From a bacterium (GTDB lineage Bacteria > Myxococcota_A > Bradymonadia > Bradymonadales > Bradymonadaceae), in assembly GCA_030427705.1 (NCBI GenBank), contig JAUIBR010000008.1:1-64000 (forward strand): a stretch of DNA of 64,000 bases, read 5' to 3'. The position numbers and the translations under genes were made by a program. Positions 16,777 through 26,279 of this stretch are shown piece after piece; within the stretch, counting starts at the first letter, position 1; each line of letters begins with the position of its first letter. The notes beneath the pieces are model-generated. The model saw only the letters and a program-made list of their open reading frames with translations. It searched no databases and had not been told where the DNA came from.

Positions 16777-19415
16777 TTCAGATACTCAGCAAGGCTGGGG
16801 CTTAGGTACTGCTTTTGCGCGATGCAAAGGTCGATGACTTCCAGTGCATTCTTCAGATTGCGCTCGCTGCCGGGTGCTTGGTGCTCGGGTTTCGAGAAGA
16901 AATCCTCAGCGATCTTTTTGCCTTCGGGCGTGCAGAATCCGGTGCCAACCCAGGGCAGACCACCTGCTGACTTCTTACCGATGAGCTCCACGATCTTGTC
17001 GTAGTTGGCAGTGAACCAAGCCCACGTCGTGGCAAAGGTCTCGTCGCGCTCGAAGCTAGGTCCGATGATGCTCCACATATCTTGAGAACGCAGCGTGCCG
17101 TCCAACAACAGGTCGAGACTCTTCTTGTGCAAATCGGCGTCTCGGAAGCTTCCCAGACCGCGCAAGACCGGGCGTCGCGCGCCGGGTGGGGCCTGTTGGA
17201 CGCCCATCTTGTACTTGAGCCACATCGATGCGTCGCCATTCCATGCCGAGATGGGCAGGGCGGTGTAGAGGACGTCGGTCGTGACCGAATCCATGTCTGA
17301 GAAGAATTCGTCAGTGACTCCACCGGCGTCCTTAATCGTCTTGGAGTCAGCTGCGTACTTGGCGTTTGCCATCAGGATTGACGAGCGCAGCATGCTGACG
17401 GTCGGCTGCTCTTTGCCTTTTGCCTTGAACCCAAGCTTGCGCGCCTTCTTCTTGGTCAAACGTGCGACCTTTTTCTCCCAAGCTTTGCGTTGCTCAGGCG
17501 CGACGAAGCGGTCCATGTTTGAAATCGCACCCAACACCATTTGGATGTTGGGTCGTTCGTCTTCGTCCAGGAACGCATCAAAGCCCGCCAAGAACACGTC
17601 TGCCGGCAGGCGCTGTGAACGCGTCATCGCTTGAAGATTCCCGAACAATCCCAATCGCTCAGACGAGTTCAGCTTCTTCAGGTGTTTGGTCGCCAGCGTC
17701 TTCATCGCATCGTCGGCCATGGTCCAACGGTAGTAACCTACCTCGTCGGCATTCGGATGAATCCACGCTGGGCAGGACTTCGCAGGCAATGAAATCAATG
17801 AGGTCTTCGCGCGAAGCATATCGCAGTGAACCTCGCTGCCCTTTCCATCGGCGTAGCGAATGCAGACTGGCATCTTCCAGCTTTGTTGGACCGGTTCACC
17901 GGGACTCGAGGTGTAACGGGTCTGTGTCAAACGAACGGATGGTTTGCCGGTGCACACCACCTCCGCTTGAATCAGAGGTGCCCCGGGCTGATCCAGGTAT
18001 GTGGTGAAGACTTCGCTGACTTTCTTCCCGCTGGCTGCGTCAACGGACGCCAGGAAATCTGCGGTGGAACCGGAGCCGTGGGCGTTCTTTTTCAGGTAGT
18101 CTTGGACACCCTTTTGCAGCGCCTCGGGACCGACCCAGGTTTCAATCATGCGAATGACAGCGGCTCCTTTTCGGTACGTGATGCCATCAAACGCATTGTA
18201 GATGTCTCCGTTCTTTTCGATCGGTTGGCGAATCTGTCGGGCGTTCGCAAGCCCATCGTTTTCGAGCACGCCTTGCGTACGTCGGACGTCGTCCAGTTTG
18301 TTCTCTAACTGCGGGGCTACCTGGTCGAGGATGCGGCTAGCCATCCATGTCGCGAAGCTCTCGTTCAACCACAGGTCATCCCACCACGGCATGGTGACGA
18401 GATTTCCGAACCACATATGCGCTAGCTCGTGCGCGGTGACCGAGAGCGCTGCACGTCGGTCTTGTGCCGACGCCGTCTCGTTGTCCAAGAGCAGGAGCTT
18501 CTCGCGAAATGTCACCAGACCTACGTTCTCCATCGCACCCGCGCTGAAGTTCGGGACGGCCACAAAATCTAGTTTCGCGTAAGGAAACTCCCCGCCGAAG
18601 TACTCCAGAAGAAGCTCGACCAGCTTGGGTGTACGTTTGAGCATGAAGTCGGCATACTTTCCTTTGCCCTTGGTCGTGATGATGCGGAACGGAACGCCAG
18701 GAATGGCGCCTTCCTCAGCAGCGACAATGTCGAAGTCGCCCACCGCGTAGGCCACCAAGTAGGTTGGCAGCGGCTTCGTCTTCGCGAACGAGAACGTCGT
18801 CATCGCGCCGTTTTCGGTCTTCTTCAGTTCCGGCGTATTGGACGCCGCGATCAGCCCGGTCGGGACCGTCACCGTTGAAGTAAACGGTGTCTTGAATCGC
18901 GGCTCGTCAAAGCTTGGAAAAGCCTGCCGCGCTTCAAGCGGCTCAAACTGCGTGAACGCATACCAATTGTCTTTGTCTTGCACGCGGTAGAGGCCGGTTG
19001 GAGCCTGCTTCAGGTTGCCCTCATATTCCAGGACAAGCAGGGCTTCGCCCGAAATCTCTTCACCCAAAATCACGGCGAGTCCGCCGTTCTCACCGATGCC
19101 GGCGTCGGCTGAAACCGTGCCTTTCTTACCCTTCAGCTCAACCAGACCGGACTTGATCGTCATGTCCTCGGCGTGGAGGTAGATGACCTGCGTCGGGACG
19201 TTCGCGACGATGTCGATCTTTACGACGCCTTGGAATTTGTCCTTCGACGGATCAATCGTCAGCTCAAGCCCGTAGTTCGTCGGAACGACATCATCAGTGA
19301 GCCGCTTTTCGCCGTCGACCACGAGGTCGGTGTGCTTGATGGTCTTTGTTGGAGGCGGGGCAGAGGCGCAAGAAATCAGCGTCGCTGCCAATACTAGAAG
19401 TGCAATTCTCGACAT
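16773..19415 (-). CDS. M1 family aminopeptidase lipoprotein
   Basis: Zinc aminopeptidase of 880 residues. The N-terminus is a lipoprotein signal (ALLVLAATLISC, modified Cys16), so the enzyme is lipid-anchored in the envelope rather than cytosolic like PepN. The exopeptidase motif GAMEN is at 293-297 and the zinc motif HELAH at 328-332, with the third ligand in NESFATW. The remainder is an ERAP1-like helical C-terminal domain. It is the first gene of a minus-strand operon with the phosphohexomutase and SDR and faces the Cys-domain gene across a 106-base divergent promoter region. Likely role: trimming peptides at the cell surface or in the periplasm for nutrition. Confidence 0.94.
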   Translation of the reverse strand: MSRIALLVLAATLISCASAPPPTKTIKHTDLVVDGEKRLTDDVVPTNYGLELTIDPSKDKFQGVVKIDIVANVPTQVIYLHAEDMTIKSGLVELKGKKGTVSADAGIGENGGLAVILGEEISGEALLVLEYEGNLKQAPTGLYRVQDKDNWYAFTQFEPLEARQAFPSFDEPRFKTPFTSTVTVPTGLIAASNTPELKKTENGAMTTFSFAKTKPLPTYLVAYAVGDFDIVAAEEGAIPGVPFRIITTKGKGKYADFMLKRTPKLVELLLEYFGGEFPYAKLDFVAVPNFSAGAMENVGLVTFREKLLLLDNETASAQDRRAALSVTAHELAHMWFGNLVTMPWWDDLWLNESFATWMASRILDQVAPQLENKLDDVRRTQGVLENDGLANARQIRQPIEKNGDIYNAFDGITYRKGAAVIRMIETWVGPEALQKGVQDYLKKNAHGSGSTADFLASVDAASGKKVSEVFTTYLDQPGAPLIQAEVVCTGKPSVRLTQTRYTSSPGEPVQQSWKMPVCIRYADGKGSEVHCDMLRAKTSLISLPAKSCPAWIHPNADEVGYYRWTMADDAMKTLATKHLKKLNSSERLGLFGNLQAMTRSQRLPADVFLAGFDAFLDEDERPNIQMVLGAISNMDRFVAPEQRKAWEKKVARLTKKKARKLGFKAKGKEQPTVSMLRSSILMANAKYAADSKTIKDAGGVTDEFFSDMDSVTTDVLYTALPISAWNGDASMWLKYKMGVQQAPPGARRPVLRGLGSFRDADLHKKSLDLLLDGTLRSQDMWSIIGPSFERDETFATTWAWFTANYDKIVELIGKKSAGGLPWVGTGFCTPEGKKIAEDFFSKPEHQAPGSERNLKNALEVIDLCIAQKQYLSPSLAEYLK

Positions 19416-19521
19416 TTCGAACTCTCAAAGGGCTGTAAGCTATGGCGGATATATCAGCTTTTTTAGATCCAAACGAGACACCTCGCGTTTTCAACCGCAT
19501 CAGGCAAAGTTGGAGCGCACG

Positions 19522-20211
19522 ATGAAAAAGCACGACCTGGAAATTCAAGAGCCCTGTTCAGAAGAGTGGGGCGAGATGCACGGCGAAGAGACGACTCGAT
19601 TCTGCGACAAGTGCACCAAGAACGTTCACAACATCAGCTCGATGTCCCGCAAGGACGCGCACGAGTTCCTCGCCAACGCAGGCGGCAGCGTCTGCGTCGT
19701 CTACCAGTTCGACGAGCGCAGCAAAGACGTGCGGTTTGCAGACTCCCCAATCCATGAGCGCTCAGTGCCGATGGGACAGCTCGTTGGCGCGAAGAAGCTA
19801 GTCGCGGCTGCGGCCGTGGCTCTCCCGATGTTGCTTGCCGGATGCGACACGAATCCTGATTCATGTGCACCAAAACCAGACTTCCGTCCCATCGATATGT
19901 TGATGGAGCAAGAGCAGGCCTTCATGGACGCGTTGTCCGACCTGTTTGAAGACGACTACGATGAGCCAATGCTCATGGGCAAGATCGCCGAACCCGTCCT
20001 CATGGGCGAGCCAGCGATGGTCCCTGAGCCAGACATCCAACCCATCGTCATGGGCGATATCGCGATGCCAGACATCGAGCCCGAGGTTGTCGAACCCATC
20101 CAGCCCCCGCCCATCGAGCACGAGATTCGGGACAACCTGGATACAGACATCGACAAAGACCCGATTAAGCCAAGATTGTTGATGGGCAAGATCGCTCCTA
20201 CTCGCCTCTGA
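19522..20211 (+). CDS. Cys-domain membrane protein with C-terminal MG repeats
   Basis: The frame is open from 19297, but ATG 19522 has GGAG six bases upstream and starts directly before the conserved part (229 residues). Residues 10-62 carry Cys12, Trp16, Met19, Cys28, Cys31 and Cys58 in a C-x3-W-x2-M...RFCxxC...SSM...GGSVC pattern. To my knowledge this pattern recurs in hypothetical and carboxypeptidase-regulatory-like proteins of Bacteroidota, and it suggests a metal- or redox-active module. A helix at about 88-107 ends in LLAGC, a lipobox-like sequence too far inside to be a normal signal. The acidic tail repeats LMGKIAEP, LMGEPAM, VMGDIAM and LLMGKIAP. Function unknown. Confidence 0.72.
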   Translation: MKKHDLEIQEPCSEEWGEMHGEETTRFCDKCTKNVHNISSMSRKDAHEFLANAGGSVCVVYQFDERSKDVRFADSPIHERSVPMGQLVGAKKLVAAAAVALPMLLAGCDTNPDSCAPKPDFRPIDMLMEQEQAFMDALSDLFEDDYDEPMLMGKIAEPVLMGEPAMVPEPDIQPIVMGDIAMPDIEPEVVEPIQPPPIEHEIRDNLDTDIDKDPIKPRLLMGKIAPTRL

Positions 20212-20219
20212 ACAACGAG

Positions 20220-21593
20220 TTACTGCGCGAACGAAATCTCTGCCGTGGAGTTCGCGTCAGCCGTGAGCGCGCGATACTCGCCCTGTTGATCCTGATACAA
20301 TGCGACAGTAACGACGTCGTTCTCGCTTCCAGCCACGGGAATCGTTGCTTGCGTTGCCCCGATCTCGATTACTACCGGGTTCGCTTGACTGTTCAATGCG
20401 AGGAACTCATCTGGTTGGACAGTCTCAGCGTCTACAGACGCGGTTTGTCCTGTCCCGTTGTAAATGATCACGCCGGTATCAGGTGTGCTGTCAACGACGC
20501 CGTCGAACCCTCGGAGTCCATTGGGAGTGTATACAATCATTCCTGCATTCCACCCGCCTCGATATGGAAGGGTTGCAAATCCGATATCGCTGCCGTTGCG
20601 GATCAATAGCTCGACGTCTTCAAACGCTTGTGCAGGCAAATACTGCCGCTCGGCTAACGACTCGGTGGGTCCAATCATCCACAACCTCTCCGAGTTGTAT
20701 CCGATTTCGACACTCATGTTTGATATGTTAACCAACTGGGTCAATCGGGGTCGCGGGAGATAGTGCACAAGCTTTGATTCCTGGTCCCAAAGCAGTCCTT
20801 GGTTGGGAAGACCTTGGTCCCCACTTAAACCGAAGATCACGCTCTGCCCACCAAACGCACCGTCAATCCAACGTCTTTCGGGTTCTCCACTTTCGAATCG
20901 AAACTCCAAAATCTGCGTTTCACTCGAAAGCCCAGTCAGAGTTCGCGCTTCTCCAAACTCTAGCGCATCCAGCTCGTCGATGACTTGGTCATCGATGAGG
21001 ACCGAAGTTACATCCGACGCGTGGCCTGCTGAATTGACAACAGTTAGGTTCTTAGTCGCACCAAAACTACCGGCGCGAAAATCATCGATCTTAACGAAGC
21101 CCAAGAATGGCGGTTGCCGATTCAAACCGCCCTCGTATCCCCACAACACGAAGGTGGAATGAGCATCGGGTTCAAGCTCAAACTCGAATGGGACAATCCG
21201 ACCGATTTCGTCTTCAAGTTCAAATCGAAATGAACCTGCAGGGACTTCTCGCCATTCCCAAGGCATCCCCAAGTTGGTTGCCTCGTCCCAGATCGTGGAG
21301 ATGGGAATATTCGGATGCTGCCCATCCGGAAAACGAACATCTAGCGAGGTTGCGTAAGCAATATCCATGGTTACGGACAAGAAACGAACGAGAGCAGTCT
21401 CCGATGTTTGGTCACTATCCAAGTCGACCGGAAGGTCATCCGGAACGTCCTCAATTGCGGCATCTTCGACTCTCATATCAAGATCCCCGCTCATGTCCGC
21501 GGGGGTTTCACCTAGGTCAAACCCTGTGTCTGCAGTATCGCTGCTGCATCCACAGAAGAACGTCACTATGGCGGTTAACACTAGAGTTCTCAT
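20220..21593 (-). CDS. Hypothetical lipoprotein, DUF4397-like
   Basis: 457 residues beginning with a lipoprotein signal (LVLTAIVTFFCGC, modified Cys16), then an Asp-rich linker of about 50 residues typical of surface-exposed lipoproteins. The body contains repeated all-beta units (ALVRFLSVTMD, KNLTVVNSAGHASD, TQLVNISNMS, GVIIYNGTGQ) that each resemble the VRxxNxS start of DUF4397 domains; I give that name with moderate confidence. The ATG overlaps the stop of the subtilase gene by four bases and has GAGGAG upstream, so the two are translationally coupled. It may be a partner or inhibitor of the protease; this is inference. Confidence 0.7.
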   Translation of the reverse strand: MRTLVLTAIVTFFCGCSSDTADTGFDLGETPADMSGDLDMRVEDAAIEDVPDDLPVDLDSDQTSETALVRFLSVTMDIAYATSLDVRFPDGQHPNIPISTIWDEATNLGMPWEWREVPAGSFRFELEDEIGRIVPFEFELEPDAHSTFVLWGYEGGLNRQPPFLGFVKIDDFRAGSFGATKNLTVVNSAGHASDVTSVLIDDQVIDELDALEFGEARTLTGLSSETQILEFRFESGEPERRWIDGAFGGQSVIFGLSGDQGLPNQGLLWDQESKLVHYLPRPRLTQLVNISNMSVEIGYNSERLWMIGPTESLAERQYLPAQAFEDVELLIRNGSDIGFATLPYRGGWNAGMIVYTPNGLRGFDGVVDSTPDTGVIIYNGTGQTASVDAETVQPDEFLALNSQANPVVIEIGATQATIPVAGSENDVVTVALYQDQQGEYRALTADANSTAEISFAQ

Positions 21594-24003
21594 AAGCTCC
21601 TCGCATGCCAGCTAGCAGCCCAAGCGAACGGTTCGGTTCCTGATACAACAGCCCTTGGACAAGCGGTCGCTCCATCTGGTTTGGAAACGTAAAGAGCGGT
21701 GTCGGCCGGCATTCCTCGGGGAACAACTATGTCGAATCCTTCATCGACATCATCGATATACTCGGATTCACCATAGCATTCTTCCGCGCTGGGCGAACAA
21801 AGGTGGAGATCGAAGTCAATTGCAGGCGGAAGGGTTGAGACGTTGTCGGGTTCGGGAACTACGCAGCTCAAGAACGCTAGAGTGGCTCGGATTCGAACCG
21901 GCAACAGTCCGGTTCCATAGTCTGGCGCGTAGACTTCCATCCAACGACGGTTGGATTTCAGGGGCATTTGGTACGTTTGGAGATCATCAAACCGAGTGTG
22001 AAAATCCTCGTCCGGGTTTGAAGCCCACTGTGGAATTTCACTCCAGTTATCGCCATCGCGATGTTCGCCCTCACCATCGTCCCGATTGGTTTGCCCTTCT
22101 TCATCGACGCAGCGATCTCCCGCCATCCACGACAGGATCCTGCCATCCGCCATTCCGGTCCCTGCGGGCCAGGCCGGGGCAGTCACCCCAAATGGATAAA
22201 TATGGTCTATCTGCACGTTGTCTGGACGTGCTTGATGCTTGGGGTTACCTGAATGGCGTACTAAGGCCCGTGTTGAAAGGTGCGAAAGATTTGGTCGCTT
22301 TTCGTGCAGCAAAGCAACAAGGCCCGTGACAACGGGCGCCGCAAAACTGGACCCAACATTCTGAGACCAATCCGTTTGAAAACCCGAAAAGCCAAAGTCA
22401 TTTTCCAGATTCATGACATTTGCGTACGCTCCCTGTGCAAGAATATCGGGAACTTGCACATCCATGAACGCAGGCGGTGGAGTATTGCTGGACAAAACCC
22501 ACGGAGAACGCCAACGGAAATCATCCTCATATGTTTGATACGTCGGATAGAACTGATTGTAGGAGCAGTCACACACTTTTCGCCCGTTGGTCACATCGGG
22601 GTGCGCTGGGTCATCGATGCAACCCGTAGCGTAGGTGTTTCCATAGTGACATTGAGCAACGTTGTCACAAGCACATCTACCCTCGCCTTGGCCTCCGACA
22701 TACGGATTCCCATAACGGTCTTCACAAGAACCATTTCCTCCAACGTCACAATCGGAATCCTGAACACAGGGTTTGGCCGAAGGGCAACCCGAATAGATGG
22801 ACCCAACGCAAATTTCCGTTCTACCTCGACAATCCACCACCACAGAATCGTTTCCGGCAGCTTTAATCACCGAGATGTCGTGATTGCGGGCATAGATATC
22901 GTTAAGAATGCCTTCGATGTTCACTTCGAGATAGCCGAAGTTCTGCTGAAGAGACTCAGTATGAAAGCTCTGATTGATGATTCTGACGTCGTTCGAAACG
23001 AACCAGTCCATCGCATCCATCATCTCACTGAATGTGACATTTGGGCTTAATCCAGCGAAGAAATATGGGGACATCGCGGCGTGTTGTGGCGTCCCATTAA
23101 CGGAACTCGAAATTCGGCTAAACACGTGATTGGCATGCCTCGCGGCACATTGATTTGTGCCATCCAGCATTTCCACGCAGCGACCGTCACCACAAGCGTC
23201 CTGACAGTCAGTATGGATCCCGGCGCGACAAGTTTCGACTGGATTCATGTGCGTGATTCCATCAACAAACTCAACGCTTTCGTGGCGGTCCCACAATCCG
23301 CAACCAGCGTCTCCAAGCGTCTCCAGACCAGGCTCGGCGATTCCGACAGGCACGCGTCGTCCATAGAACGTACAGGTTTCTTCACCAGGATAAACGAACG
23401 CTTCCTCTGTGTTCGAATGCGAATAGTCAGCAGCCGTGCGCCCATTTGGATTGAAGTCGGGTCGGGCTACGGTGGGTGATGCCACGACAACGCGTTGGAC
23501 ACTATCGAGTTTGGCCAAAACCCTGATCTGGTCCAATCCCAGTCGACCCGCCAATAGCGACGTTGGTTTCACACGGGCACTCATAGAGATATCGTTGTGA
23601 TTCAGGTCTGCGACGGTTGCGTCAATCGTATCGGTCGGGAAAGCAAGCACATCAAAATACTGCCCCAGCGGTTGTTTGTTGGCCTTCGAAATCAGGTTTG
23701 CCGACTCCAGTGTAAGTGAACCCCACCTTTGCCTGTGTTTCTTCGCGAATTGTTTGCGGGCTTCAACAAGGGTGGTCGGATTGCCATCCGAGCCAATCGC
23801 AAACTTACGACCCCAAGGTGTCATCTGAGAGGTTCGAATTCGAGTGTATTCCTCACCTGCGACTTCCGGGCTGTCCATTACTGAGACATGCAGGACTTTA
23901 TCTTCATCAATGAAGTCTAAATCGTGCGCTGGGGGGGGGGGGGAGCTACACACCCGGAGAGCACCACACCGGCTACGAAAGCAAAAATCTTAAATCGTCC
24001 CAT
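21590..24003 (-). pseudogene. Subtilisin-like (S8) lipoprotein protease, frameshifted at a 13-base poly-C tract
   Basis: From the ATG at 24003 (AGGA six bases upstream) a perfect lipoprotein signal is read: MGRFKIFAFVAGVVLSGC. After 20 codons it enters 13 consecutive C (23931-23943) and leaves in the wrong frame, stopping within five codons; 14 or 11 C would join it to the 780-residue protease frame. The protease part has an S8-like His (HANHV), oxyanion Asn (AAGND) and Ser (GSSFAAP). The position of the catalytic Asp holds Glu (VGIAEPG). Cys-rich insertions follow the Asn region. The break is either slipped-strand phase variation or a homopolymer read error; the gene is otherwise intact. The partner lipoprotein gene follows with a 4-base overlap. 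Confidence 0.75.
23931..23943 (-). repeat. Poly-C tract (13) inside a lipoprotein signal region
   Basis: Thirteen G on the plus strand (13 C on the coding strand), right after the lipobox codons of the subtilase gene. It encodes a Pro run whichever frame is used. A length of 14 or 11 keeps the gene open; 13 closes it. Mononucleotide tracts of this length inside a coding start are classic slipped-strand sites. Confidence 0.85.
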
Positions 24004-24122
24004 GGTTGTTCCTGAGAGTTTGAAGGCGGAATAAGGCTAAGGAATGTCACAACTATAGTCAACACCGCCGGGATTGACTGCCCGATGCTCCCACGATATC
24101 TAAACAACAACCATGCCCCGGG

Positions 24123-24455
24123 TTGGTTTTGGAAGCCCAGAAACAATCAAAAGCTGTCGTCATTGGACTCATCATTCTCATCCTAATTGGGGTGGGCATT
24201 TGGGTTTATCTGGAGCGCTCCGCAGCAATGCTCATTGACCGTGACGAAGGGCTCAAGTTTGGCGCGAAGTACGAGAAAGACTGCCAGTCGCGCTACGAAC
24301 CCGATATGTGCAAACGGATGGCTGCTCGCCACCACGGCGCATGCTTCAAATCCAGCGTGAAGCCAGGCACCGAGGGCGGCGTCGAGTACGATATGGATGT
24401 CTATCTGAAGTGTCTGCGTGACAAAGAAGAAGAGTTCATGCTGCAACACATGTAA
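24123..24455 (+). CDS. Small hypothetical protein with one N-terminal membrane helix
   Basis: About 110 residues. A helix AVVIGLIILILIGVGIWVYL near the N-terminus is followed by a soluble region with four Cys (DCQSRYEPDMC, GACFK, LKCLRDK), which suggests an exported domain with two disulfides on a membrane anchor. The start is uncertain: TTG at 24123 and TTG at 24129 are both in frame, and no ATG precedes the helix in this frame. It ends immediately before the convergent TPR lipoprotein. No family was recognised. Confidence 0.55.
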   Translation: MVLEAQKQSKAVVIGLIILILIGVGIWVYLERSAAMLIDRDEGLKFGAKYEKDCQSRYEPDMCKRMAARHHGACFKSSVKPGTEGGVEYDMDVYLKCLRDKEEEFMLQHM

Positions 24456-26048
24456 CTAGTCGCGAAGCGTCTCTTCGACCAATGCGACTGCGTCCGGGAC
24501 GCCTTCTCCGGACTTAATCTCATTCACAGCTTCAGGGGCGACACGACGATGGTCCGAAATGATGTATCGAACCATCAAATCAACCCGCTCGTCCTGATCC
24601 GGTGCGGCGAGTGCCTGTTGCATCAGCCCGTCGCGCCATTGCATGAACGACTTATCGATGAGCGCAATCAGCTCAGCAGACGCGGTTTCGATAAGCTTGG
24701 CCGTCATGTCGCTTTGCGAAGGCAACTGCAACGGGTCGCCGGCCAGGTTCGGAGTAGGTTGGGGTTGATGGGTATCATCCGAATCGGAGTACTTCGCGGT
24801 TCCATCGATGGTCAGCGCGCTTCTGCCGTCCTTGTGAGACAGGGTCGCCCGGATTTGCGAGGTAGCTTGGACGGTATGCGTCTCCACTGTAAACGGCCAG
24901 TCCGAGTACACAGGCTCTTCTTTGAACTGAGGTTCATCACGAACCGCTTCACGTGCGCGCTGCACGCTGCGCTGCTGGTCAATGACCTTCCGGCGCGCAC
25001 TTTCAAGCGAGCTTTGCGCGCGGCTAAGGCTCTGCTCGGCGCCCGTGGATGTGTTGGGCGACGGACCCTCGTTCGCCACCGCTTCTTGGTAGCGGGCGAC
25101 GTCATTTTCGTATCGAATCACATCTTCTTGAGCATCGATTAGATAGCGTTCCTCACGCTCCAGATCGTCCAGCCGAGACTCATAGAACGGATTCGGAACT
25201 TGCTTCGTACCACTCTGGTAACGAACGGAATCGGTTCGAGTGCTCACGGTCGTATCGAACTTGGGACGGGAAGCCTTGAAGCTGAGTTGAGCCAGCGCGC
25301 TTGGGTCGTCATCGGAGCTGATGACCAGCGTGCCCACTTGATGTGTGCGTATCTTCTTCAGGACGTTCGCGCCCAGAATGCTGCCCGATGTCTTCGAGTT
25401 CACTCGGTAGATAGAGTCCTTTGCCACAGATGCCAGAAGCAGTTTAGCCCGGTCCCGTGCTTGTGGGTCGTTCGTCAGCTGCGCAATCTTGGCGTGCAAG
25501 ACGAACGCTCGACCAAACTGCTTCTTCGATTCAGCCTCATCCGCTCTGTTGCTGAGATAAGCCGCCCAGTTGTTGCGAGTCGCATCTGCCTTTTGGTTGA
25601 ACGTCGCTGACTTCGGCGGGATGTTCGTCGCTACGGATTCTCGCAGCATCAATGCCGTCGAAAAGTCATGCTGAGCCTCAAACTTCGCCGCAGCTTGTTC
25701 GGCGTTGCTGCTGGCCATATTGATGACCTCGGTTGTCACTTTGCTATCGGGTGCGGCTGCGTGCGCCTTCGATGCCGCGATGACGGCTCCAAGCGGGTCA
25801 CCTGCATTGATTGATTGCTGCGCTTGGGCTTTGTATTCGCCCACCAACTTCGACTTGGCTTGGCCAATTTTCTGGCGCGCTTCCTGCGACTCGGGGTCAA
25901 TCTCTGCGGCGCGTTCGTAGTAGGCGAGCGCGCTTGCGTAGTCGCCGTCTTTGAAGTGTTTGTCGCCCTTTTCGATGTATTCGCCATACGCGCTACATCC
26001 GACGAGCAATAGGATACAAAGCGCCAACCACCAATTTTTGAGCTTCAC
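24456..26048 (-). CDS. TPR-containing lipoprotein
   Basis: 530 residues. The lipoprotein signal is WLALCILLLVGC (modified Cys18). Residues about 25-60 form a clear TPR (KGDKHFKDGDYASALAYYERAAEIDPES), followed by further helical repeats to about 200. A central region has a probable coiled coil (DDLEREERYLIDAQEDVIRYENDV) and a Ser/Ala/Arg helix, and the C-terminus is again helical. Likely a periplasmic or outer-membrane-attached assembly factor; partners unknown. Its ATG overlaps the stop of the small upstream gene by four bases. Confidence 0.8.
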   Translation of the reverse strand: MKLKNWWLALCILLLVGCSAYGEYIEKGDKHFKDGDYASALAYYERAAEIDPESQEARQKIGQAKSKLVGEYKAQAQQSINAGDPLGAVIAASKAHAAAPDSKVTTEVINMASSNAEQAAAKFEAQHDFSTALMLRESVATNIPPKSATFNQKADATRNNWAAYLSNRADEAESKKQFGRAFVLHAKIAQLTNDPQARDRAKLLLASVAKDSIYRVNSKTSGSILGANVLKKIRTHQVGTLVISSDDDPSALAQLSFKASRPKFDTTVSTRTDSVRYQSGTKQVPNPFYESRLDDLEREERYLIDAQEDVIRYENDVARYQEAVANEGPSPNTSTGAEQSLSRAQSSLESARRKVIDQQRSVQRAREAVRDEPQFKEEPVYSDWPFTVETHTVQATSQIRATLSHKDGRSALTIDGTAKYSDSDDTHQPQPTPNLAGDPLQLPSQSDMTAKLIETASAELIALIDKSFMQWRDGLMQQALAAPDQDERVDLMVRYIISDHRRVAPEAVNEIKSGEGVPDAVALVEETLRD

Positions 26049-26230
26049 TTTTTACCTTGAGGTTTCGGGGGTCTGGACAGCGCGGACGCAAGTCGACGGG
26101 ACAGCTTGAAGTACGCTGCGGCGACCTTGTTGATTCGCTCAAGCCGCCGCTCTTGGCGGTCTGGCTCGGCGCTGTCGTAGGTTTTGTTCTCAGATTCCGT
26201 CGAGTCTGCCATGGATTTCCCTTGCGTCAT
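26045..26230 (-). CDS. Small hypothetical protein upstream of TPR lipoprotein
   Basis: 61 residues, charged throughout (ESENKTYDSAEPDRQERRLERINKV), with a basic Pro/Lys tail and no membrane segment. A second ATG lies at 26212. The four-base ATGA overlap with the TPR lipoprotein gene is the main argument that it is real: such coupling is unlikely by chance. No family was recognised; it could be a leader or a regulator of its neighbour. Confidence 0.5.
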   Translation of the reverse strand: MTQGKSMADSTESENKTYDSAEPDRQERRLERINKVAAAYFKLSRRLASALSRPPKPQGKK

Positions 26231-26279
26231 CCTCGTCGTCGCTTGAAAGTTTCGGCCTCATCTCTAACGAGACTACCGC

